Assembly (NCBI RefSeq): GCF_900638555.1
Contig: NZ_LR134525.1
Location: 1,736,001-1,800,000 of the forward strand
Direction: 5' to 3'
Length of the DNA: 64,000 nt
DNA from: Neisseria meningitidis
GTDB taxonomy: Bacteria; Pseudomonadota; Gammaproteobacteria; Burkholderiales; Neisseriaceae
Shown: positions 53,690-62,717 of the stretch, one piece after another
Layout of the letters: every line of letters begins with the position of its first letter
Numbering within the stretch: the first letter of the stretch is position 1
Notes under the pieces: generated by a model
Databases searched by the model: none
Told to the model about the DNA's origin: nothing
Seen by the model: only the letters and a program-made list of their open reading frames with translations
Translations under genes and position numbers: made by a program

Positions 53690-53790
53690 GTTGTTTTAGC
53701 AATGTCTGTTTCGCAGACTTATTGAGTAAGACGTTTTCCCCGTAATGTGTTTGGCCGTCTGTCCCCTTTGGGTTCGGACGGCTTTTTTTT
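53690..53790 (+). ncRNA. Candidate small RNA
   Basis: After a TATAAT box, about 100 bases contain a small hairpin GTCTG-TTTCG-CAGAC (near 53704-53718), an unstructured AU-rich stretch, and a strong terminator: GCCGTCTG and CGGACGGC-type arms ending in eight T residues (53753-53790). No good coding frame is present. This is the layout of an Hfq-dependent small RNA. The remainder to 53978 holds nothing recognisable. Confidence 0.55.
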
Positions 53791-53978
53791 GGCTGTGTAT
53801 GAATACCCGGTTGGTTTTATCTGTTTACAGGGGAAAACCGCTTATTTCCGTTCGGGCGGAAAACGGTTCCATCGGATAAAAGGCATTTTGTCCGACTGAT
53901 TAAAGTTATATCTTAGGTTTACATCGGCGGAATATTCAAACACAGCCTTTTTTAAGGAAATCCGGATACGGCGGCGCA

Positions 53979-54203
53979 TCAATAATGCGGCGGAATCTCG
54001 TCGCGCAGGGAATACGGCTCTTGCGCGTCGGGATTCCTGTCCTGCATTTTTTGATACAGCAGCCTCAACTGAGCCTGCTGCAAATCCAGCGTCTGCCGCA
54101 ATTCCGCCACCATCGCGTTCAGACCGGCGATTACGTCCTCCTGAAGCGCGGATTGGATTTCCAGCTCTGTGATGCGGTGTTCAAACTCTTGAACCGCGTC
54201 CAT
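53979..54203 (-). CDS. slyX: SlyX-family protein
   Basis: The 74-residue coiled-coil protein has the SlyX pattern: RITELEIQSALQEDVIAGLN, then QLRLLYQKM, and a C-terminal SLRDEIPPHY, where PPHY is the family's end motif. Function is unknown. It begins directly after the antiporter gene's stop codon. Confidence 0.9.
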   Translation of the reverse strand: MDAVQEFEHRITELEIQSALQEDVIAGLNAMVAELRQTLDLQQAQLRLLYQKMQDRNPDAQEPYSLRDEIPPHY

Positions 54204-55592
54204 TTACAGCACCATCGCGGCAATCCAGCCGGCAATCAGCAGCGGGATGTTGTAGTGGATGAAGGTCGGGATAACGGAATCGCGGATGTGGTCGTGCTGC
54301 CCGTCGGCGTTCAGCCCCATCGTCGGACCCAGCGTGGAATCGGACGCAGGCGAACCGGCATCGCCCAACGCCCCCGCCGTGCCGACGATGGCGACGGTGG
54401 CAAGCGGCGAAAAACCCAAACCGACACACAAAGGCACATAAATCGCGGCGATAATCGGCAAAGTGGAAAAGGACGAACCGATGCCCATCGTTACCAAAAG
54501 CCCCACCACCAGCATCGCCAACGCCGCCATACCTTTGCTGTTGCCGAATATCGCCATACTGCTTTCCACCAGCGGCTGAATATGCCCGGTCGCATTCATC
54601 ACGGCGGCAAAACCCTGCGCGGCAATCATAATGAAGCCGACCATCGCCATCATCTTGATGCCTTCGCCGAATACGTCGTTTGCCTTGTCGCGGTTAATGA
54701 CCCCCAACATCATAAATACGGCGAAACCGAGCATCGCGCCCAACACCAGCGAGTCTTCATACATCAACTGGATGGCAAAGCATACGGCAATGGCGACGGC
54801 GGCGGCCAGGCTGCGGTAGGCGGACGGCTGCGGACGGTTTGCCGCATCGGCGTTGCCCGCCGTATCGGCATTGTTGCTTTGGTACAGGCGCGGTTTGCGG
54901 TAATGGACAAACGCCAGCAGGAGTCCGGCCAGCATTCCCAACGCGGGAATCGCCATTGCCGCCATCACGTTAATGTTTTTCACATCAAGCTGCGGCGCGG
55001 CGGAATGGATGTTGCCCAACAGGATTTCGTTCAAAAAAATCGCGCCGAAGCCGTAAGGCAGGAACATATAAGTCGTAACCAGCCCGAAAGTGATGACGCA
55101 CGCAATCAGGCGGCGGTCGATTTTCAGGCGGTTGAACACCAAAAGCAGCGGCGGGACAATCATCGGGATAAAGGCGATGTGGATAGGTATGATGTTCTGA
55201 CTCATCATGCCCATCACAAGGATAATGGAAAGCAGCAGCCATTTGACCACGCCCTCGCCCGAACGCACGCTGTCGGGCATACCGCCCCGGTTCAGCTTGC
55301 GGACGACCGCGCCGGCAAGCTGCTGCGGCAGGCCGGAATGGGTAATCGCCATTGCAAACGCGCCGAGCATCGCATAAGAAAGCGCAATCTTCGCACCGCC
55401 TTCCAAACCTTTGTTGAACACGGGGATAATCCCCGCCTGACTGACCTGTCCCGCCGCATCGGCAATGTTTTGCAGCGGCATACCCGCCACCGCGCCGCCG
55501 ACAAACGCGCCGATCGTCAGGCTCAATACCACGTGCACGCGCGACAGCGACAGCACCAGCATCACGATTACGGCAACTACGACTGCATTCAT
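54204..55592 (-). CDS. Na+/H+ antiporter-family membrane protein
   Basis: The 462-residue protein has about eleven membrane segments, with GDAGSPASDSTLGPTMGL near the C-terminus and MGIGSSFSTLPIIAAIYVPL, which fit the NhaC/YuiF-like antiporter family. Transported ions or solutes cannot be told from sequence. It abuts slyX. Confidence 0.8.
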   Translation of the reverse strand: MNAVVVAVIVMLVLSLSRVHVVLSLTIGAFVGGAVAGMPLQNIADAAGQVSQAGIIPVFNKGLEGGAKIALSYAMLGAFAMAITHSGLPQQLAGAVVRKLNRGGMPDSVRSGEGVVKWLLLSIILVMGMMSQNIIPIHIAFIPMIVPPLLLVFNRLKIDRRLIACVITFGLVTTYMFLPYGFGAIFLNEILLGNIHSAAPQLDVKNINVMAAMAIPALGMLAGLLLAFVHYRKPRLYQSNNADTAGNADAANRPQPSAYRSLAAAVAIAVCFAIQLMYEDSLVLGAMLGFAVFMMLGVINRDKANDVFGEGIKMMAMVGFIMIAAQGFAAVMNATGHIQPLVESSMAIFGNSKGMAALAMLVVGLLVTMGIGSSFSTLPIIAAIYVPLCVGLGFSPLATVAIVGTAGALGDAGSPASDSTLGPTMGLNADGQHDHIRDSVIPTFIHYNIPLLIAGWIAAMVL

Positions 55593-55677
55593 TGTTTATC
55601 GCTCCAAACCTATAAATGTTTACATATCGAAACACATCATAACCCAATAACGGAAAACCCGCCAATTTTGCAAACAA

Positions 55678-56499
55678 TTATTTCAAATGCTTCATATACT
55701 TCCCCAGCGTAACCCTGTCCAAACCCGCCAAATCCGGCAGGGTTTCCACTCCTGAAAAACCATTCTCCGCCAACACGCCGCGCACCGCCGCGCCCTGATC
55801 GAAACCGTGTTCCAGCAATAAAAAACCGCCCTCCGCCAAACGGTCGGGCGCGCCTTGCGCCAAGGTGCGGATGCAGCTTAGGCCGTCTGAAAAGTCGGTC
55901 AGCGCGATTTGCGGCTCAAACCGCAAATCGCCTTGCGACAAATGTTTATCGCCGTTTTCGATATAGGGCGGGTTGGACACGATGATGTCCCATTTCCCTT
56001 CAGACGGCATATCGGTGTCGAACCACGAACCGTATGCAAATTCGACCCGCGCGCCCAAATCTGCCGCATTTTTCCGCGCCGTTTCAAGGGCGGGCGGGCT
56101 GATGTCGGATGCGCGTACAAACGCATCGGGGCGTTCGAGCGCGACGGTTACGGCAACCGCTCCGCTGCCCGTCCCCAAATCCCACACGCGCCCGTTTTCC
56201 GGCAGGCGCGCCAATACGGCTTCGACCAAATGTTCGGTTTCGGGGCGCGGAATCAGCACGCTCGGGTTGACTGTAAAGCGTCTGCCATAAAATTCGCGCG
56301 CACCTAAAATATAGGCAACCGGCTCGCCGTTCAGACGGCGTTGCGCCAGCCTGTCCGCCCGCTGTCGGACTTCGTCCGGCATTTCTTCCCCGCCCCGCGT
56401 CAACAACTGCACGCGCGTATATTCCGAAACATATTGCAGCAGCATTCTTGCTTCATTTTTAGGCAGTTTTGACAAGCCCAACCATTTATCAAACGTCAT
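55678..56499 (-). CDS. prmC: Release factor glutamine methyltransferase
   Basis: The 273-residue enzyme methylates the GGQ glutamine of RF1 and RF2. IVSNPPYIENGD holds the NPPY catalytic motif, VWDLGTGSGAVAV the S-adenosylmethionine loop, and VLIPRPETEHLVE is a PrmC hallmark. The start at 56499 lies 11 bases inside the end of the upstream gene. Two DUS are read in frame (DMPSEGK and FSDGLS). Confidence 0.95.
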   Translation of the reverse strand: MTFDKWLGLSKLPKNEARMLLQYVSEYTRVQLLTRGGEEMPDEVRQRADRLAQRRLNGEPVAYILGAREFYGRRFTVNPSVLIPRPETEHLVEAVLARLPENGRVWDLGTGSGAVAVTVALERPDAFVRASDISPPALETARKNAADLGARVEFAYGSWFDTDMPSEGKWDIIVSNPPYIENGDKHLSQGDLRFEPQIALTDFSDGLSCIRTLAQGAPDRLAEGGFLLLEHGFDQGAAVRGVLAENGFSGVETLPDLAGLDRVTLGKYMKHLK

Positions 56500-56950
56500 T
56501 TTTCGTCCCGTCTGCCGCCGATGCGGCTTTTCTTTCCTTATTCTTTCCAGCAAACGTACCGATGGAGGCAACCGCAAATGCGGCATACCACAAATAAAAT
56601 CCTGCACCGTAGCGCACAATATCCGATGTATTCCCTGCTTCATCGACGTATACGGCTTTCACACTGAAAGCCACCAACGCCAAGCCCCAAAATGCCGCAT
56701 GGACAGGCACGACCTTCTTCCGCAACGCCAGCAAAACAATGGCCGCCAACCAAACATAATTCGCATAGACCGCACAATACCTGATATCCAAAGAAGCAAA
56801 TATCGACCCCAAAATCAAAACGGTCAAACCCTCCATGCTTCCATGATTGCCCAAATAAAATGCAACATTGGATAAAGACGCTATCCACAGGGCAACCGAC
56901 ACCAGCAACATCACTATGGGAAAACTTGATTTCCGATTCTGTTCCTGCAT
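56489..56950 (-). CDS. Hypothetical inner membrane protein
   Basis: The 153-residue protein has four predicted membrane segments (about residues 12-32, 40-56, 62-77 and 83-99, with a further hydrophobic stretch near 117-135) and a charged C-terminus. I do not recognise a family. It overlaps prmC by 11 bases, which suggests cotranscription. Confidence 0.7.
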   Translation of the reverse strand: MQEQNRKSSFPIVMLLVSVALWIASLSNVAFYLGNHGSMEGLTVLILGSIFASLDIRYCAVYANYVWLAAIVLLALRKKVVPVHAAFWGLALVAFSVKAVYVDEAGNTSDIVRYGAGFYLWYAAFAVASIGTFAGKNKERKAASAADGTKNDV

Positions 56951-56964
56951 GGTTTTATCCTAAT

Positions 56965-57145
56965 GAGACCTTTGCAATAACATAGGTTACTAAAATTTTA
57001 TGCTCAATCTCATTTTCAAAATGCAAAACTTTTCTGATTTTTCCTACTTTTTGCTCAATATTAGGAAGGTTTTAGGCAATTGAAAATTTTTTGGCGCATT
57101 TTTATGCGTCAAATTTCGTTAACAGACTATTTTTGCAAAGGTCTC
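56965..57145. mobile_element. ATR-type AT-rich MITE (181 bp)
   Basis: The ends GAGACCTTTGCAA and TTGCAAAGGTCTC are perfect 13-bp inverted repeats. The five bases CTAAT occur directly on both sides, as a target duplication. The interior is very AT-rich and has no gene. It fits the roughly 183-bp AT-rich repeat (ATR) described in meningococcal genomes. Confidence 0.85.
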
Positions 57146-57156
57146 CTAATGTAAAA

Positions 57157-57184
57157 GGCCGCCTGAAAACCTTTCAGACGGCAT
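57157..57184. terminator. DUS-type terminator after tldD
   Basis: A degenerate DUS (GCCGCCTGAA) and a perfect opposed copy form a stem 17 bases after the tldD stop (minus strand). Confidence 0.7.
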
Positions 57185-57200
57185 CGTGCCGGATTCCGCG

Positions 57201-58643
57201 TCAGATTGCGCTGCCGCCGACGGTCAGCCCGGCATCGATACGCAGGGTCGGCTGCCCCACGCCGACGGGGACGCTCTGCCCTTCTTTGCCGCACACGCCG
57301 ACACCGCTGTCCAACGCGGTATCGTTGCCTATCATCGAAACGTGTTTCAGCACTTCGGGCCCGTTGCCGATAATGGTCGCGCCTTTGACGGGGTATTGCA
57401 GCCTGCCGCCTTCCACCCACCATGCTTCGGACGCGCTGAACACAAATTTGCCGCTGGTAATGTCCACCTGTCCGCCGCCAAAGTTGACGGCGTAAATGCC
57501 TTTGTCGATGGACGCGATGATTTCTTCCGGCTCATAGCTGCCATTTTCCATAAAGGTATTGGTCATGCGCGGCATAGGGGCGGAAGCGTAACTTTCGCGG
57601 CGGCCGTTGCCGGTGGATTGCGTACCCGTCAGGCGGGCATTGGTTTCGTCCTGCATATAGCCGACTAAAATGCCGTCTTCAATCAATACGGTGCGGCGGG
57701 TTTCGTTGCCTTCGTCGTCGATGTTGAGCGAACCGCGCCGGCCGGCAATATCGCCCTGATCGACGACGGTAACGCCTTTGGCGGCGACGCGCTCTCCGAT
57801 CCGGCCGGAAAAGACGCTGGTCCCCTTGCGGTTGAAATCGCCTTCCAAACCGTGTCCGACCGCTTCGTGCAGCAACACGCCCGGCCAGCCGTTGCCCAAA
57901 ACGACGGTCATTTCGCCAGCGGGCGCGGGGCGGGATTCGAGGTTGGTGAGTGCCTGTTTGACGGCGGCATCGACAAACTGCCGCACCAAGTTTTCATCGA
58001 AATAAGCCAAGTCGTAGCGTCCGCCGCCGCCCGCGCTGCCCTGTTCGCGGCGTTCGCCCTGTTTGGCGATAACGGTAACGTTCAGGCGCACCATCGGGCG
58101 GATGTCGGCGGCGTGTTTGCCGTCCAGACGGGCGAGGTAAACCATATCGTATTCGCAGGTCAAACCGGCCATCACTTGCACGATGCGCGGATCGGCGGCT
58201 TTGGCGATTGCTTCCACTTTGTTCAACAGCGCGACTTTGGCGGCGGAATCGAGGCCGGCAATGGGGTCGGACGCGGAACAAACCGGCTTGCCGCGCGTTT
58301 CAGACGGCATTTTGGCGGACACCTTGCCGCCTGCCGCCCCAATCGCGCGGACGGCGCGGGCGGAACGGTTTATCGAATCGATGCACAGGCTGTCGGCGTA
58401 GGCAAAGGCGGTTTTATCGCCCGAAACGGCGCGCACGCCCACGCCCTGATTGATTTGGAAGCTGCCCGATTTGACGATGCCCTCTTCCAAATGCCAGCTT
58501 TCATAAGCGGTGCGCTGGCAGTAGATGTCGGCGTAATCGACGTGGTGCGCGCCGATGATGCACAGGCTTTTGGCGAGCAGTTCGGGGGAAAGGCGGTTGG
58601 CTTCGAGCAGCCGCGCCTGTACGGCGGAATAGGTCGGATGCAT
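57201..58643 (-). CDS. tldD: Metalloprotease TldD
   Basis: The 480-residue protein carries HEAVGHGLEGD (zinc HExxxH, near residue 260) and the C-terminal barrel motif SGVGVCGKEGQSVPVGVGQP. TldD works with TldE in processing of peptides; TldE is not in the window. A DUS is read in frame as AKMPSETRG near residue 113, within an apparent insertion between helical segments. The start at 58643 gives the usual length. Confidence 0.94.
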   Translation of the reverse strand: MHPTYSAVQARLLEANRLSPELLAKSLCIIGAHHVDYADIYCQRTAYESWHLEEGIVKSGSFQINQGVGVRAVSGDKTAFAYADSLCIDSINRSARAVRAIGAAGGKVSAKMPSETRGKPVCSASDPIAGLDSAAKVALLNKVEAIAKAADPRIVQVMAGLTCEYDMVYLARLDGKHAADIRPMVRLNVTVIAKQGERREQGSAGGGGRYDLAYFDENLVRQFVDAAVKQALTNLESRPAPAGEMTVVLGNGWPGVLLHEAVGHGLEGDFNRKGTSVFSGRIGERVAAKGVTVVDQGDIAGRRGSLNIDDEGNETRRTVLIEDGILVGYMQDETNARLTGTQSTGNGRRESYASAPMPRMTNTFMENGSYEPEEIIASIDKGIYAVNFGGGQVDITSGKFVFSASEAWWVEGGRLQYPVKGATIIGNGPEVLKHVSMIGNDTALDSGVGVCGKEGQSVPVGVGQPTLRIDAGLTVGGSAI

Positions 58644-58726
58644 AGTGTCGGCGCATAAAAAATCAGGGGCTTGATTATACGGCATTTGTTATGGAAATGC
58701 GCCGTGCCGCCGAAAATGTAAGAATT

Positions 58727-58756
58727 TTGCCAACGCACGTTGCTTTGTGTAAACTT
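58727..58756 (+). promoter_or_regulatory. Probable thi operon promoter
   Basis: TTGCCA (58727-58732) and TAAACT (58751-58756) are 18 bases apart, directly before the TPP aptamer. Confidence 0.5.
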
Positions 58757-58767
58757 AAAGCTTTCTT

Positions 58768-58852
58768 GTCGGAGTGCCGCCGCCGGGCGGCTGAGATTGC
58801 GAAAGCAGAATCCGTAGAACCTGTCGGGGTAATGCCTGCGTAGGAAACAAAC
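58768..58852 (+). promoter_or_regulatory. TPP riboswitch of the cytX-thiOESG operon
   Basis: The sequence has the thi-box parts GGAGTGCCG, GGCGGCTGAGATT, AACCTGTCGGGGTAATGCCTGCGTAGG in order, including the conserved CTGAGA and GGGTAATGCCTGCG. It is followed 78 bases later by cytX. The stretch TCCTTCTTTTTAAAGGA just before cytX could pair with the ribosome site, suggesting translational control. Confidence 0.95.
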
Positions 58853-58929
58853 CGTCAAATGCCTTATCAGGCTTCCGTTCCCTTTTCCGCACTTCCCCGC
58901 CCACCTTCCTTCTTTTTAAAGGACGTCAT

Positions 58930-60153
58930 ATGTCGGGCAATGCCTCCTCTCCTTCATCTTCCGCCGCCATCGGGCTGATTTGGTTCGGCGCGGCGGTATC
59001 GATTGCCGAAATCAGCACGGGTACACTGCTTGCGCCTTTGGGCTGGCAGCGCGGTCTGGCGGCTCTGCTTTTGGGTCATGCCGTCGGCGGCGCGCTGTTT
59101 TTTGCGGCGGCGTATATCGGCGCACTGACCGGACGCAGCTCGATGGAAAGCGTGCGCCTGTCGTTCGGCAAACGCGGTTCAGTGCTGTTTTCCGTGGCGA
59201 ATATGCTGCAACTGGCCGGCTGGACGGCGGTGATGATTTACGCCGGCGCAACGGTCAGCTCCGCTTTGGGCAAAGTGTTGTGGGACGGCGAATCTTTTGT
59301 CTGGTGGGCATTGGCAAACGGCGCGCTGATTGTGCTGTGGCTGGTTTTCGGCGCACGCAAAACAGGCGGGCTGAAAACCGTTTCGATGCTGCTGATGCTG
59401 TTGGCGGTTCTGTGGCTGAGTGCCGAAGTCTTTTCCACGGCAGGCAGCACCGCCGCACAGGTTTCAGACGGCATGAGTTTCGGAACGGCAGTCGAGCTGT
59501 CCGCCGTGATGCCGCTTTCTTGGCTGCCGCTGGCCGCCGACTACACGCGCCACGCGCGCCGCCCGTTTGCGGCAACCCTGACGGCAACGCTCGCCTACAC
59601 GCTGACCGGCTGCTGGATGTATGCCTTGGGTTTGGCAGCGGCGTTGTTCACCGGAGAAACCGACGTGGCAAAAATCCTGCTGGGCGCAGGTTTGGGTGCG
59701 GCAGGCATTTTGGCGGTCGTCCTGTCGACCGTTACCACCACTTTTCTCGATGCCTACTCCGCCGGCGTAAGTGCCAACAATATTTCCGCCAAACTTTCGG
59801 AAACACCCATCGCCGTTGCCGTCGCCGTTGTCGGCACACTGCTTGCCGTCCTCCTGCCCGTTACCGAATATGAAAACTTCCTGCTGCTTATCGGCTCGGT
59901 ATTTGCGCCGATGGCGGCGGTTTTGATTGCCGACTTTTTCGTCTTGAAACGGCGTGAGGAGATTGAAGGCTTTGACTTTGCCGGACTGGTTCTGTGGCTT
60001 GCGGGCTTCATCCTCTACCGCTTCCTGCTCTCGTCCGGCTGGGAAAGCAGCATCGGTCTGACCGCCCCCGTAATGTCTGCCGTTGCCATTGCCACCGTAT
60101 CGGTACGCCTTTTCTTTAAAAAAACCCAATCTTTACAAAGGAACCCGTCATGA
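58930..60153 (+). CDS. cytX: HMP/nucleobase transporter, CytX type
   Basis: The 407-residue membrane protein has about twelve hydrophobic segments and the cation symporter-1 pattern (LIWFGAAVSIAEISTGTLLA, then VSANNISAKLS). Under TPP riboswitch control and first in a thi operon, it most likely imports hydroxymethylpyrimidine. A DUS is read as QVSDGMSFG. AAAGGA precedes the ATG, and its stop overlaps thiO. Confidence 0.88.
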   Translation: MSGNASSPSSSAAIGLIWFGAAVSIAEISTGTLLAPLGWQRGLAALLLGHAVGGALFFAAAYIGALTGRSSMESVRLSFGKRGSVLFSVANMLQLAGWTAVMIYAGATVSSALGKVLWDGESFVWWALANGALIVLWLVFGARKTGGLKTVSMLLMLLAVLWLSAEVFSTAGSTAAQVSDGMSFGTAVELSAVMPLSWLPLAADYTRHARRPFAATLTATLAYTLTGCWMYALGLAAALFTGETDVAKILLGAGLGAAGILAVVLSTVTTTFLDAYSAGVSANNISAKLSETPIAVAVAVVGTLLAVLLPVTEYENFLLLIGSVFAPMAAVLIADFFVLKRREEIEGFDFAGLVLWLAGFILYRFLLSSGWESSIGLTAPVMSAVAIATVSVRLFFKKTQSLQRNPS

Positions 60154-61250
60154 CCCGTATCGCCATCCTCGGCGGCGGCCTCTCGGGAAGGCTGACCGCA
60201 CTGCAGCTTGCAGAACAAGGTTATCAGATTGCACTTTTCGATAAAGGCTGCCGCCGGGGCGAACACGCCGCCGCCTATGTTGCCGCCGCCATGCTCGCGC
60301 CTGCGGCGGAAGCGGTCGAAGCCACGCCTGAAGTGGTCAGGCTGGGCAGGCAGAGCATCCCGCTTTGGCGCGGCATCCGATGCCGTCTGAAAACGCCTGC
60401 CATGATGCAGGAAAACGGCAGCCTGATTGTGTGGCACGGGCAGGACAAACCTTTATCCAACGAGTTCGTCCGCCATCTCAAACGCGGCGGCGTAGCGGAT
60501 GACGAAATCGTCCGTTGGCGCGCCGACGACATCGCCGAACGCGAACCGCAACTCGGCGGACGTTTTTCAGACGGCATCTACCTGCCGACCGAAGGCCAGC
60601 TCGACGGGCGGCAAATATTGTCTGCACTTGCCGACGCTTTGGACGAACTGAACGTCCCCTGCCATTGGGAACACGAATGTGCCCCCGAAGACTTGCAAGC
60701 CCAATACGACTGGCTGATCGACTGCCGCGGCTACGGCGCAAAAACCGCGTGGAACCAATCCCCCGAGCACACCAGCACCCTGCGCGGCATACGCGGCGAA
60801 GTGGCGCGGGTTTACACACCCGAAATCACGCTCAACCGCCCCGTGCGCCTGCTACACCCGCGCTATCCGCTCTACATCGCCCCGAAAGAAAACCACGTCT
60901 TCGTCATCGGCGCGACCCAAATCGAAAGCGAAAGCCAAGCACCTGCCAGCGTGCGTTCCGGGCTGGAACTCTTATCCGCACTCTATGCCGTCCACCCCGC
61001 CTTCGGCGAAGCCGACATCCTCGAAATCGCCACCGGCCTGCGCCCCACGCTCAATCACCACAACCCCGAAATCCGTTACAACCGCGCCCGACGCCTGATT
61101 GAAATCAACGGCCTTTTCCGCCACGGTTTCATGATCTCCCCCGCCGTAACCGCCGCCGCCGTCAGATTGGCAGTGGCACTGTTTGACGGAAAAGACGCGC
61201 CCGAACGCGATGAAGAAAGCGGTTTGGCGTATATCCGAAGACAAGATTAA
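60150..61250 (+). CDS. thiO: Glycine oxidase ThiO
   Basis: The 366-residue FAD enzyme makes the imino-glycine used to form the thiazole of thiamine. ILGGGLSGRLTALQLAEQG (residues 5-23) is the dinucleotide fold; GLRPTLNHHNPEIR and INGLFRHGFMISP are typical late segments. Two DUS lie in the frame, one reading FSDGIYL. It overlaps cytX by four bases and is followed by thiE. Confidence 0.92.
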   Translation: MTRIAILGGGLSGRLTALQLAEQGYQIALFDKGCRRGEHAAAYVAAAMLAPAAEAVEATPEVVRLGRQSIPLWRGIRCRLKTPAMMQENGSLIVWHGQDKPLSNEFVRHLKRGGVADDEIVRWRADDIAEREPQLGGRFSDGIYLPTEGQLDGRQILSALADALDELNVPCHWEHECAPEDLQAQYDWLIDCRGYGAKTAWNQSPEHTSTLRGIRGEVARVYTPEITLNRPVRLLHPRYPLYIAPKENHVFVIGATQIESESQAPASVRSGLELLSALYAVHPAFGEADILEIATGLRPTLNHHNPEIRYNRARRLIEINGLFRHGFMISPAVTAAAVRLAVALFDGKDAPERDEESGLAYIRRQD

Positions 61251-61270
61251 AGCCGTCTGAAAGGAACCCC

Positions 61271-61888
61271 ATGACCTTCCTGCCACTCAAATCCCCGCTC
61301 AAATTCTACGCCGTCGTCCCCACCGCCGATTGGGTCGAGCGCATGGTCGAAGCAGGTGCCGACACGGTGCAACTGCGCTGCAAGGCCCTGCACGGCGATG
61401 AATTGAAACGCGAAATCGCCCGCTGTGTCGCCGCCTGTCAGGGCAGCCATACGCAGCTTTTCATCAATGACCACTGGCGCGAGGCAATCGAAGCAGGCGC
61501 GTACGGCGTGCATCTCGGACAAGAAGACATGGACACCGCCGACCTTGCCGCCATCGCCGCCGCCGGTTTGCGCTTGGGTTTGAGTACGCACTCCGTTGCC
61601 GAACTCGACCGCGCCCTGTCCGTACACCCTAGCTACATCGCCAGCGGCGCGATTTTCCCGACCACGACCAAGCAAATGCCCACCGCCCCGCAAGGCTTGG
61701 ACAAACTGCGCGAATACGTCAAACAGGCAGGCGGCACGCCCGTCGTCGCCATTGGCGGCATCGATTTGAACAACGCCCGAGCCGTACTCGCCACCGGCGT
61801 TTCCTCACTCGCCGCCGTCCGCGCCGTAACCAAAGCGGCAAATCCCGAAGCGGTGGTTAAAGCGTTTCAGGCTTTGTGGGATGGATAA
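61271..61888 (+). CDS. thiE: Thiamine-phosphate synthase
   Basis: The 205-residue TIM-barrel enzyme joins HMP pyrophosphate and thiazole phosphate. Motifs include QLRCKALHGDE, FINDHWREA, GVHLGQEDMDTADL, LSTHSVAEL and VAIGGIDLNNARAVLATG. Third gene of the thi operon; AAAGGAACCCC precedes the ATG. Confidence 0.96.
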   Translation: MTFLPLKSPLKFYAVVPTADWVERMVEAGADTVQLRCKALHGDELKREIARCVAACQGSHTQLFINDHWREAIEAGAYGVHLGQEDMDTADLAAIAAAGLRLGLSTHSVAELDRALSVHPSYIASGAIFPTTTKQMPTAPQGLDKLREYVKQAGGTPVVAIGGIDLNNARAVLATGVSSLAAVRAVTKAANPEAVVKAFQALWDG

Positions 61889-61979
61889 AACCGAAAGAAG
61901 AAAATTCAATTGCCGTGTAGGCAAAACTTAGCCCGTTATCGCAAACATACTTAACTTTAAATGTGGCATATCATCAAAT

Positions 61980-62095
61980 TCCGTCATTTCCGCGCAAGCG
62001 GGAATCCGCCTTAAAACTTGAGAAACCATCATTTGAAAAACAGTTTCCGAATTTCAAAAATGGATTCCCGCCTGCGCGGGAATGACGGCAACCGG
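61980..62095. repeat. Two dRS3 repeats
   Basis: A degenerate copy (near 61984) and a perfect copy (near 62064) lie in the thiE-thiS gap. The gap holds no gene. Confidence 0.85.
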
Positions 62096-62132
62096 CCGGT
62101 TGCGTATCAAAAAATAAAGTAATTCGGCTAGA

Positions 62133-62287
62133 TATAGTGGATTAACAAAAATCAGGACAAGGAGACGAAGCCGCAGACAGTACAAATAGTACGGAACCGA
62201 TTCACTTGGTGCTTCAGCACCTTAGAGAATCGTTCTCTTTGAGCTAAGGCGAGGCAACGCCGTACTGGTTTTTGTTAATCCACTATA
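62133..62287. mobile_element. Correia element between thiE and thiS (155 bp)
   Basis: Full-length element with intact ends; its right end lies 22 bases before the thiS ATG. It stretches the operon's gap and may bring a promoter or an RNase III site. Confidence 0.95.
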
Positions 62288-62309
62288 AATACAGAAACAT
62301 CGAGAAACC

Positions 62310-62504
62310 ATGAACATCATCTTAAACGGCGGACCCGCCGAACTTCACGGCACAAGCGTTGCCGACCTCATCGCCCAAACCGCGCCGCAAAAGCCCTTTG
62401 CCGTGGCGGTCAACACCGTTTTCGTCCCCAAAGGCGCGTATGCGGAAACGGTTTTAAACGAAAACGACAAAATCGATATCGTGCGGCCGGTGGTCGGCGG
62501 CTAG
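62310..62504 (+). CDS. thiS: Thiamine sulfur carrier protein ThiS
   Basis: The 64-residue ubiquitin-fold protein starts MNIILNGGP and ends VRPVVGG, where the C-terminal Gly-Gly is thiocarboxylated for thiazole synthesis. It has Correia elements on both sides. A weak purine-rich site (ACATCGAGAAACC) precedes its ATG. Confidence 0.95.
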   Translation: MNIILNGGPAELHGTSVADLIAQTAPQKPFAVAVNTVFVPKGAYAETVLNENDKIDIVRPVVGG

Positions 62505-62547
62505 GCGGTTTTGCCTTTTCAGACGACCCCTGTCCCCAAAACAACGT

Positions 62548-62703
62548 TATGGTGGATTAACTTTAAATCAGGACAAGGCGACGAAGCCGCAGACAGTACA
62601 AATAGTACGGAACCGATTCACTTAGTGCTTCAGCACCTTAGAGAATCGTTTTCTTTGAGCTAAGACGAGGCAACGCCGTACTGGTTTTTGTTAATCCACT
62701 ATA
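62548..62703. mobile_element. Correia element between thiS and thiG (156 bp)
   Basis: Full-length element with a variant left end (TATGGTGGATTAACTTTAAA) and an intact right end that stops 14 bases before the thiG ATG. The thiG ribosome site AAAGGA begins three bases past the element. Confidence 0.94.
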
Positions 62704-62717
62704 CAAAGGAACCCATT

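Noticed and set aside
53985..55712. 575-codon plus-strand open frame
   Set aside because: Antisense shadow of slyX and the antiporter gene, rich in His and Arg.
62688..62717. Upstream extension of thiG
   Set aside because: The added codons lie in the Correia element's end; the AAAGGA ribosome site points to the ATG at 62718.
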